DNA from: Thecamonas trahens ATCC 50062
Taxonomy: Eukaryota > Apusozoa > Apusomonadida > Apusomonadidae
Direction: 5' to 3'
NCBI RefSeq assembly: GCF_000142905.1
Contig: NW_013657644.1
Location: 191,510 to 239,389, forward strand
DNA: 47,880 nucleotides
The position numbers were made by a program, and so were the translations under genes. The notes beneath the pieces are model-generated. The model did not search any database. It was not told the origin of the DNA and saw only the letters and a list, made by a program, of their open reading frames with translations. Shown here piece by piece: positions 1-8,028 of this stretch (its first letter is position 1; every line of letters starts with the position of its first letter).

Positions 1-110
1 GTACCCGTACCCTTCCCGTTCCGGTCCCGGTCCGTCCCGTACCGTACCGTACCCTACCCCTACCCCCTACCCCCCTCCCCCCTCCCCCCTTCCCCCCCCC
101 CCCCACCTAC

Positions 111-210
111 CAAAGGCGCCCTTGCCGAGAGCGCCGGTAATCTTGTAGCGCGAGTCGACGTCAAAGACAATTGAGTCTCCGATGGTGTATCGGACCTTGT
201 TGGCCGCCAT
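111..210 (-). CDS. Protein kinase, N-terminal exon only (partial, runs off the left edge)
   Basis: Only the first coding exon is inside the window. It encodes about 33 residues starting MAANKVRY, followed by a segment around DSRYKITGALGKGAFG. GxLGKGAFG is the glycine-rich ATP-binding loop of a eukaryotic protein kinase, and the short N-terminus before it resembles MAP-kinase-type CMGC kinases. The start at 210 was chosen because the frame changes character upstream. The exon ends in the second G codon of the loop (phase 1), and the next bases on the minus strand read GTAGGTGG, a good 5' splice site. Positions 1-110 would then be intron; they are almost pure C/T on the plus strand. Kinase identity is fairly sure; the subfamily is a guess because no catalytic loop is visible. 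Confidence 0.6.
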
Positions 211-309
211 GGTCGAGGGTGCGGAGACAAGCGTTGCGCCGCGGCTGGGCTTAGGCGAGTTTGGCGTTGGTGGTTGGTTTACGAGGCTACACTGTCTCAC
301 TGGAGCCAC

Positions 310-1550
310 TTAGGCCATCATCGAGGCCTCGAGCTCGCGGAGCTCACGCTCCTCGTCAGTCTCGCCGGCGGCAGCAACAGGGGTGTGTGTCGGTACGTTG
401 GGCGTGGCAGGGAGCGCGACGGACGGCAGCGAGGTCGACGGCGCCTCAACTCCCAGGAACTCGTCGTCGAGCGCCTGCTGCTCCATTGCCTCCAGTTCGG
501 CCTCTAGGTCGTCCTCGTCCATGTCCAGGCCGCCCAGCGGCTGAGAGAGCGCCTCGCCGATCTCGGCGGCAATGTCCTGCTGCTCACGGACCTCGTCGAG
601 CGTGTCCTCCACGTCGTCGATGGTCATGTTGTTGTGTGCCTGCCGCAGGCCTGCCGCACCCGCCCGCGCAGCCTCAAGAACCTGCACGTTGGTTGACGCC
701 ATCTCCAAGCTCATGATCTGCTGTTCCAGCGTCATCCGCGAGCCCGCCAGCTGGTTGAGCTGGTTCTCGTACACTGCCGTTTGCGCCGCCGCTCGCAAGT
801 GAGTCACTGCACATCCTCCCTGCCTCGTCTCCCTCCCCTCCCCCTTCCTCTCCCTCTTCGCCTTTCTGCCTACCCTTCTTGCGCTTGAGCGCCGCCAGCG
901 CCTGTCGCCGGTTGGTCTTGGAGTACTTCTTGGCCGTCGCCAGCTCCTTGTTGATCTTGGACTCAATGTGCGCCTCGCGCTTGTCCTGCACCATGCTCCG
1001 CCCATGCCCCGCTCGGTAAGTCCCCTGCACCCACCCTTACTCCCTGCCTTCCCCTCTTTACATCCTCTCTCACCCTCTCTTTCACCACTTCCGTCCCTCC
1101 TTCCAATCTCCACGCCCACATCCGGCCACCTCCGTCACACTCGGAATTCCAACCACAGCGTCGCAATTGGGGGGCGGCAGCAGCAACAGGGCGCGGGCGG
1201 CGGCCATACCGTCCCCCCATCCCCACCAACGTTACTACCCGAGCCATGAATGCCCCCCTCCCCCTCTCTTCCCACTCCCCCCGCCCCCTCCCCGTATCCT
1301 CCCCCGCTCCCCTTTCCCTTCCCCCCCCCCCCCACCCCCCCACCTCTGGTGGCACGTGCGATGCCATGGGCCGAGTGTTCCTCACAAGACAGAAGGCCAT
1401 GGCCACGCAGGCCATTGAAGGAGGGAGGGGCAGCGGGTGGGAGACCTGCTGTAGTCGGGTACGTACAAGAGTGTCCAGTGTCTCCCGAAGCTTGATGATC
1501 GAGTCGCGCGGCGTCGGCTCGGCCTTCTTCTTGCCGAACAGGTTGAACAT
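310..1550 (-). CDS. CHMP4: Charged multivesicular body protein 4 (Snf7, ESCRT-III), three exons
   Basis: Core ESCRT-III filament subunit that remodels membranes at endosomes, the midbody and damaged membranes. I infer exons 1467-1550, 874-985 and 310-773 (introns 481 and 100 nt), giving about 219 residues, close to the family's usual 220. Exon 1 encodes MFNLFGKKKAEPTPRDS and an amphipathic start. Exon 2 gives DKREAHIESKINKELATAKK, matching the first long helix of CHMP4. Exon 3 continues VYENQLNQLAGSRMTLEQQ and then the acidic C-terminal half (EDDLEAELEAMEQQALDDEF), typical of Snf7. The tail ends with a short helix (ERELRELEASMMA) in the position of the MIM1-like element that binds VPS4. Splice sites were chosen so the joined protein aligns without insertion to animal CHMP4. 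Branch-like motifs ACTTAC (1016-1021) and TGACTCAC (799-806) lie upstream of the acceptors. Confidence 0.9.
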
Positions 1551-1918
1551 GGCGGGGAGAGAACGAGTGCAGTGTTGGCTGTGGAGCTCCGGGTCGGTGG
1601 GCCAGCCTGGAACTGGCCGACTCGGGGCCATTCCGCGGACTGCGGCTGCGACACAGATGTAGTGCGGAGGTTCTCTGGAGAATTCATCGGCCTGGCACGG
1701 GTGCTTGCAAGGTACGAGGCGGTGGGAAGCAAGCGATTGATGTCGGTATCATGACAGCGTCCACGGCAGCGGCCAGTGTCGAAGCCATCGAAGGCGGGCG
1801 CCGGCGAGAGGCTCGCCATCACACGCTGCGGCGAGTGAGACGCGCTGGCGGGGGGGAGGTAAGGCTTAGGTGGCAACACTCGAGTCGACGCAGGGCGAGG
1901 GCAGGCGCGCGGGCAGGA

Positions 1919-4217
1919 ATGGCGAGCGAGGCGCGTGCGAACGCAAGCGAGTTGGTGGTCGAGGCGGTGATGACTGGCGGCAACGGGACGCCCGGGGCGG
2001 TGTGCGGCTCGCCGTGCGGGGCGCTGGTGGCATACGCGGCGGGCCCGGCGGTGGCGGTCTGGCCGCGGGGCGGGGGCGTAGAGGCGACGCTGACGTTCCC
2101 TTCGAAGCATGCAGCGCGAGTGACGGCTGTGGTGTGTCCGGACGCTTCGACGGTGATTGCTGGCAATGCGGCCGGCGTGGTCTTTGGCTGGCGGTGGTCG
2201 CCGGAGAAGCGAGTGTGGCGGGCGGCACTGCGCAAGGCACTCTACGTTGCGGCGGGCAAGAAGGATGCCAAACCTGTGGCGGCGCTGGCGGTTGGCGGGA
2301 CCACGACTCGGCGGCTGGTTGCGGCGACCGACGCCGGTGGCGCGTTGGTTGTGTGGGAGGTGCCGGCGAGCGGATCGACGGGCTGGCCTGAGGTCTGCCG
2401 GACAACTGCGGCTGTTTCGGCGCTGGCGATCTCGCTAGCGGTGTGCAACGTGGGCGAGCGGGTTCTGGTGGCTGCAGGACGAGTTGACGCGCGGCTGGGC
2501 TTGTATCTGGTGGCAGACGGGGCGCTCATTGCGCTGCCGCCTCTGGTTGGCCACGAGGATTGGGTCTCTTCGCTGGCGTGGCACGGGCCCTCTGGGCTGC
2601 TGGCCTCGGGTTCGCAGGACGCTCGGATCCGAGTGTGGCGACTCGAGTTGGGCGACGAAGCTGTACCGGCTAAGAGCGTGGGTGCGGCCGTGCTCGAGGC
2701 GGTCATTGGCGAGCAGGTGCTCCGCATCCGGCTCGAGTCAGTCTTGGCAGGGCACGATGGGTGGGTCACCGGCCTTGCCTGGCAGCCGGGCCCCGAGCTT
2801 GTTCTGGCGTCGGCGTCGATGGACAAGTCTGTGGCGCTCTGGGGCCCGCCGGCGAGCGCAGCCGGGGTGTGGGCCACGCTATGCCGGATGGGCGAGCTCG
2901 GTGGCAACACACTCGGGTACCGGGCGGTTGCTTTGCCGGCGCTGGGCGTGTGCTGAGCATGCTGCACCATGGAGCGCTGCACGCGTGGGAAGTGGCTGAC
3001 GTTGCAGCGCCGGTCCCGGTCCCAACGCCGTCGGGCCACTCGGGAAGTGTGACCGACGCGAGCTGGACACCGGACGGCAAGTTTGTGGTCTCGGTCTCCA
3101 AGGACCAGACCACCCGGTGGTTCGGGCGAGTTACTTCGGCGTGTGGCGCATGGCACGAGGTCGGCCGGCCGCAGATCCATGGCTTTGACCTGACTGCAGC
3201 CGTTGTTGTCCCGCACACCGCGTACACATTGGTCTCGGGCGCCGAGGAGAAGATCCCTCGGGTCTTCCGTGCGCCGCGCACCTTTTTGGCGGGCCTTAAC
3301 CGGCTGTGTGGAACTGAGTTGGCCATCGACGACCAGCTGCCGCTCGGTGCCAACGTGCCTGCGCTCGGTCTCTCGAACAAGGCTGTTGTCGATGGTGGCG
3401 AGAGTGCCTGTGCCGACGCCGGGAACTTTGAGTCGGAGATGCCTGTCCCGTTTGCGGCGGTCGAGGTTGGCGACCCGCCGCTGGAGGAGCATCTCATTCA
3501 GAACACGCTTTGGCCCGAGGTGCACAAGCTGTACGGCCACGGGTATGAAGTGTACAGCCTGGCGACGTCGCCGTGCGGGCGTCTGGTGGCGTCGTCGTCC
3601 AAGGCATCGTCGGCAAGCGCAGCGGGCATCCGGCTGTGGTCGACGAGCAGCTGGCGCGAGGCGTGTGAGCCGGTTAGCGGGCACAAACTGACGGTTGTGG
3701 CCATGGCGTGGTCAGCCGACGGCAAGGTGCTTGTCTCGGCCTCGCGCGACCGCACGTTTGCTGTCCATGACGTTGACGTCGCCGACGACGGCAGCGCGGC
3801 GGTCTCGACCCGGATGGTGGTCTCTGCGCATGCACGCATCATCTGGGACGTCGCGCTCTGTCCCACTGGAGCGCGTCTGGCGACGGCATCGCGAGACAAG
3901 ACGGTCAAGCTCTGGTCGCTGACCGATGGCTCGCTGCTGGCGACGGTGGTCAAGGCAAGCGCGCCGGCTACCGCGGTTGCGTTCTCGCCGCTCGGCGAGC
4001 TGGTTGTTGGCCTCGAGACAGGCAAGCTGACATGCTACCGCGAGGACGAGAGCGGCGCATGGTCCGAGGCCTGGTCCGCCCCAAGTTTGCCACCCACTCT
4101 GCTCGGGTTAACCGACTCGCGTACCATCCGTCCGGCACGCGGTTGATCTCGTGCGGCAACGATGGTAGCGTTCGGATCTGGCGTCGCTCGGCGGGCGAGG
4201 GGGACGGCGAGCAGTAG
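1919..4217 (+). CDS. ELP2: Elongator complex subunit 2 (WD40 protein), with two apparent frame breaks
   Basis: ELP2 is a double-propeller WD40 scaffold in the core Elongator complex, which starts mcm5/ncm5 modification of wobble uridine in tRNAs. Visible repeats include GHEDWVSSLAW, SGSQDARIRVW, GHDGWVTGLAW, SASMDKSVALW, SVSKDQTTRWF, SASRDKTVKLW and, at the end, SCGNDGSVRIW. ELP2-specific signatures are GELGGNTLGY, HHGALHAW, RPQIHGFDL and VSGAEEKIPRVF. The gene does not read in one frame. It opens in one frame from ATG 1919, moves to a second near 2944-2947 and to a third at the CCCC run 4079-4082. Each step equals one missing base. Conserved ELP2 sequence runs straight across both joins, so the corrected protein would be about 766 residues, near the family length. 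Sequencing error is likelier than pseudogenisation. An alternative for the first break is a 41-nt intron from a GTACCG donor, but that would delete conserved residues. Confidence 0.88.
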
Positions 4218-4344
4218 TGGCGTGGCGAGCAGCAGCAGAAAGTGACAATGAATGATGTTGCGGGTGACGACGGGCGGCGGGCGGGCGGGCGGGGCGACGG
4301 GCGACGGGTGGCGACAGGCGACGACACTTGTTTGTTCGTGCAAC

Positions 4345-5949
4345 ATGGCCGACTCTCCCGCGCAGACGCTGTCAGAGCTCACGGGCTTGCCGCAGGAGCA
4401 GGCCGCCGCATACCTGGACATGGCCGGTGGGTCGGTGGAGGCTGCGTATGCGCTGTATGCGTCGATGCTGGAGCCGGCGGGCGGAGGCAGCGATGGCGGT
4501 GGAGGCGGCGACGGCGGCGACCTTCCATTTGCGAAGCTCCCGTTCCGGTCACTGGTGTGGCCCGACGGGACGACGGAGCTGCCGGAAGCGTGGCTGGTGC
4601 AGGGCTTTGCGCTGGAGGCTCCCGGGCGCGGGATGGTGCAGCCGAAGAACGGGCCTTGTGGCCTTGTGGCGGCGGTCCTGGCCGGCGTGGTGGCCAACAA
4701 GCTCGCAGGCGTGGTTGCCGGGACGCAGGCGGCGGTCGAGGACTGGACCGACGCCGAAGCGCTGGCGGCAGTGGCGCAGATTGTGGTCCAGGCACGGACT
4801 GATGACAGCGCACCAGTTCACGTGGCGCGGTGGGCAGGCGAGGTGGGCGAGGCCATCGAGTGTGACCAAGTCTCAGCCGACGAGGTGGCGGCCACGCTGG
4901 TGCAGGCGGCTGAGGCCTGGCTGGGCGCCGGCGGCGCGCTGCTGCTGCTGTACTCGCTGGTGGCGACGCGGGGTGAGGCGCAGGTGCGGGCGGACATTGC
5001 GGCGGACGCCGGCGAGCCGCCGCTCATTGTGGGTCCTGCGCACCTGTGCTCGATGGAGCTGCTCTCGTTGGTTGTCCGTGGCTCTGCAAGCGGCAACGTG
5101 ACGGCCTTCCATCCGCTCTCGCGCGCACCAGCTGACTGGACCGTTCCGCTCGGCTTTGGGCTCCTTTCCAAGTCGGAGCTGGAGATGGGGGTGCCTGTGG
5201 CGGACAGCCTCAAGTCACCGCGGCTGCCGGTGTGGATCCTGCATGGCGGCGACCACTTTACGACAGCCTGGCTGGATGTGGCGACGTTTGCGGCGATGCC
5301 CGAGGCGGCGGACTGCGTGCCGCCGGTTGGCGAGGATGCGCCGGTCCCATTCAACCTGGTCCACTGGAACGGGCTGCCGCCGGCTGGCCCGAGGCGGGCT
5401 GTGGTCCGCCTCACGCCGCGGACAACCGGACGAGCGGTGGCGGGCAAGGCACCCAAGGAGCTCCGCGACTCTTACGTGAAGAAAGTGCCTGGCGAGATCG
5501 ATTCGATTGTGCAGGCGCATCCGGACGACAAGAAGAACGCTCCCGATGCGTGGAACACATGGCGATACGAGGTAGTGCTTGCGGTCGACGAGCCGGACGT
5601 GGAAGGAGTGGAGCCCAACCCGAACGCCACGCCGCCGCCGACCTTTGACCTTGGCGAGCCACCTGTTGACACTGCCTGGCGGTGCGCGTCGTGCTATCGC
5701 GGGCGGTACAAGACGTTCTGCTTTGGCCTCAACGAGGCGGGTGCCACTGCCTGTCGCCACTGCGACAAGCCGATGGCCGACGCGGGTTGGTCACTGTGGA
5801 TGCCGTACGATGATCTGCCCGGCTCTCAGCAGAGCACGGCCACGAATCGTCACGCACCAAACATCTACATTGTGCTCCGCCGCCGGTGGCCAGGCGCCAA
5901 GGTGGCCATGGTCGACGAGGACGAGGCCGCGCGCTGGCCGTCAGTCTAG
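4345..5949 (+). CDS. MINDY-3/4-type deubiquitinase with N-terminal UBA-like and C-terminal zinc-finger-like segments
   Basis: Single-exon gene, 534 residues. The core resembles the MINDY-3/MINDY-4 (DUF4205) cysteine proteases that trim Lys48-linked ubiquitin. MVQPKNGPCGLVAA supplies the catalytic Gln (about Q99) and Cys (about C105), and LPVWILHGGDHFTTAW supplies the His (about H304). Between them, GGALLLLYSLVATR, HLCSMELLSLVVRG and GFGLLSKSELEMG follow the family order. Residues 8-42 (TLSELTGLPQEQAAAYLDMA onward) look like a UBA/UBA-like helical bundle. Near the C-terminus WRCASC, followed after about 19 residues by CRHC, forms a four-cysteine zinc-binding pattern reminiscent of, but longer than, a RanBP2 finger. 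The ATG at 4345 was chosen over upstream in-frame codons because the UBA-like segment begins just after it. It converges on the LMF gene with only 32 bases between stop codons. Confidence 0.82.
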   Translation: MADSPAQTLSELTGLPQEQAAAYLDMAGGSVEAAYALYASMLEPAGGGSDGGGGGDGGDLPFAKLPFRSLVWPDGTTELPEAWLVQGFALEAPGRGMVQPKNGPCGLVAAVLAGVVANKLAGVVAGTQAAVEDWTDAEALAAVAQIVVQARTDDSAPVHVARWAGEVGEAIECDQVSADEVAATLVQAAEAWLGAGGALLLLYSLVATRGEAQVRADIAADAGEPPLIVGPAHLCSMELLSLVVRGSASGNVTAFHPLSRAPADWTVPLGFGLLSKSELEMGVPVADSLKSPRLPVWILHGGDHFTTAWLDVATFAAMPEAADCVPPVGEDAPVPFNLVHWNGLPPAGPRRAVVRLTPRTTGRAVAGKAPKELRDSYVKKVPGEIDSIVQAHPDDKKNAPDAWNTWRYEVVLAVDEPDVEGVEPNPNATPPPTFDLGEPPVDTAWRCASCYRGRYKTFCFGLNEAGATACRHCDKPMADAGWSLWMPYDDLPGSQQSTATNRHAPNIYIVLRRRWPGAKVAMVDEDEAARWPSV

Positions 5950-5981
5950 CTGTGAAGAAGCAAGTGGTGCTCATGGTATTG

Positions 5982-7823
5982 TTACTCGTCGGTGTCGTCC
6001 GAGTCGGTCACGGTCGTGGTCGGCTCGTGCGACGACGACGACGGCCGAAGCTCGTACTCGGCGTATGTCTGTGCGTGACTCATGATGAACTCGACCTCTG
6101 AGACGCCAGTGTGAGGATCCCAGACTGCCGGCTCGGCGCCCGCCTTGGGATGGCGGACTCGCCACCAGGACTCGACGCCCTTGCGGTGATCAAACTCATA
6201 GTACGTCCACATGGCGCGGATGATGGTGGGCGGGACGGCCGGCTTGGAAATGAAAAACGTGTTCTCGATAAGGGTGTTGCCGGTGAGGAGCGCAGCGCAA
6301 AGCGACTTGAACCAGCCAGGGACAGACGGGCCGCCCCACGACGCCCGGTTGGGGAAGAGGAACCACATGCGCCAGTCGAGCCGTGGCATATGAATCGGAG
6401 CATAAACCGGAGCGCGGGTGAGCGAGCCGGGCTTGTACTTGAACTCATACATGTGCCACGTCTTGCCGTTGTCGGACGAGCCAAACAAGTGGACTTCGGG
6501 TCGGTCTGTGGTCATGCGGGCAAAGAGACCGTAGCCATTGATGACGCGAAGCGGGGCAACGATAACGTACAGCTCGTACGCCTTGTCCGAGGCGGCAAAA
6601 AGGAGCTGGCTCGCGCGCCAATCAGAAGGCAAATACTCGAGCGGATCATAGTCGCGAAAGGCGTTGCGGATCTGGACGAGCGAGATGCCCGAAGCCACGA
6701 CGGTGAGGCCAGCCCGACACGCGAGGCTGACGAGCGCCAGGACCAACCCCAGCCAGGAAGTCGGTGTTGCAGCTGCAGCCACCTGCGTTGTCCGTGCCGC
6801 AGACGCCATCGGGAGCGAGGAGTCCCACACAGGAACAATGCATAGGACTGCTGTGAGGTAGTTGAAGAATCCGTAGTTGCCCGAGGCGACAATGCCTGCC
6901 TGGAGAGCGGCAAAGGCAAGAAAGGCGAGCGCTGGAGGCGTGGGATGTGGAATCAAGACTAGAAACGGGACTGCCAGCTCAATCACGTGGTTGCCGACAA
7001 CCGATGCGGCGTGGAGCGCGTGAGGTGCCATGGCAGCAAAGTACCCGCCGCGATGGGGCAGCGGCTGAGTAAAGTGATGATAGTCCATAGCTGTGAGCTG
7101 GCGCCACGTCGGGCAGCGCGATGAGAGCTTGACGACGCCTGACGAGAAGAGGAGCTTGAACACAAGGAGCGCGCCGTAGTACGAGACGAGGCGCGACGGA
7201 GCAACCGACGACGCAGCGACGGCGGCGTAGACGCCGGCCTCGACAAGGAGTGTGTCCCATTGGAATGAGCAGAACGACTGGCAAGCGACAGTGAGCGAGA
7301 GATACAGGAGAGCTAGTGCACCAAAGACCGGCGCAGTGATGAGTGGCATCCACGCGAGCGGCACCGGGAGCGGCGCGGCCGGCACGAGGACAGCGGCCCA
7401 GAGCAGGGTTGAGACTGCTGCCAGAGTCTTGCCAGCAACAACGTGCGCGTCAAGCGCAGCGTCGAGTGAAAGCCGGGTCGTCACGCCTGGCCACGCGGTG
7501 TAGATCCAGAGTAGCGTCGGCGACCGCTGCCATGTGGTGAAGATCCAGGCCGCCGACGCGCGCCAGGTCGCCGGCGGTGCGCCGGCAGCCTTGGCGGCGA
7601 CAAACGGCGGCGGGCTTCGTGGGCGGGCAAGGATACGGCCGATCGGTGTCAGGCCGCGAGACGAAGCTATCGCAGGGAGTTCGGAGCCGAGACAGGCAAA
7701 AGCGGCAAGGAAGACGAGTGAGAGGCCGAGGCTGAAGACGGCCCGGGCTGCGGTGGCCGAGGCCGAGGCGTTGTCGAGGGCGACTAGCGCCGAGAGAGCG
7801 GTCCATCCCCATGCGAGGAGCAT
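5982..7823 (-). CDS. Lipase maturation factor family protein (multi-pass ER membrane)
   Basis: Single-exon gene, 613 residues. LMF1/LMF2 proteins sit in the ER membrane and help fold dimeric secreted lipases or other disulfide-rich secretory proteins. Family signatures are easy to read: FQWDTLLVEAG, FKLLFSSGVVKLSSRCPTW, DYHHFTQPLPH, SGNYGFFNYLTA, NGYGLFARMTTDRPEVHLF, GKTWHMYEFKYKPGS, MPRLDWRMWF and WTYYEFDH. Several hydrophobic helices cover the first two-thirds, and the C-terminal third is the conserved soluble domain. The tail is short and acidic (TDSDDTDE). The start at 7823 gives a hydrophobic N-terminus (MLLAWGWTALSAL). A C/T-rich tract lies just upstream. It may equally be closer to LMF2; the two paralogues cannot be separated by eye. 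Confidence 0.9.
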   Translation of the reverse strand: MLLAWGWTALSALVALDNASASATAARAVFSLGLSLVFLAAFACLGSELPAIASSRGLTPIGRILARPRSPPPFVAAKAAGAPPATWRASAAWIFTTWQRSPTLLWIYTAWPGVTTRLSLDAALDAHVVAGKTLAAVSTLLWAAVLVPAAPLPVPLAWMPLITAPVFGALALLYLSLTVACQSFCSFQWDTLLVEAGVYAAVAASSVAPSRLVSYYGALLVFKLLFSSGVVKLSSRCPTWRQLTAMDYHHFTQPLPHRGGYFAAMAPHALHAASVVGNHVIELAVPFLVLIPHPTPPALAFLAFAALQAGIVASGNYGFFNYLTAVLCIVPVWDSSLPMASAARTTQVAAAATPTSWLGLVLALVSLACRAGLTVVASGISLVQIRNAFRDYDPLEYLPSDWRASQLLFAASDKAYELYVIVAPLRVINGYGLFARMTTDRPEVHLFGSSDNGKTWHMYEFKYKPGSLTRAPVYAPIHMPRLDWRMWFLFPNRASWGGPSVPGWFKSLCAALLTGNTLIENTFFISKPAVPPTIIRAMWTYYEFDHRKGVESWWRVRHPKAGAEPAVWDPHTGVSEVEFIMSHAQTYAEYELRPSSSSHEPTTTVTDSDDTDE

Positions 7824-8028
7824 GGTGTGTGCATAAGGGGGAGAGGGGGGTTGGGTGGGAGAGGGGGCGGGTTTGGGGCTGAGGGGTGGAGTGGAGTGGG
7901 GATAAGTTGGGGTCGTTGCAGAACGGTAGGGCCGGGGCTTGCCCGGGCGTGGCGGCAGGACTCGCTGGTGGCCCAGCACACGACAAGGATGGGAACTAGA
8001 TATCGCAGGGGGGGGGGGGGGGCTCGGT

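Noticed and set aside
1-110. Telomeric repeats at the left edge
   Set aside because: CCCTA-like units occur only in passing within an expanding C ladder and do not form a regular telomere array. An intron of the kinase gene explains the position.
2917-2957. A 41-nt intron explaining the first ELP2 frame break
   Set aside because: It keeps frame but would delete the conserved segment between LGY and HHGALHAW, and 41 nt is far shorter than other introns here. A one-base loss fits the family better.
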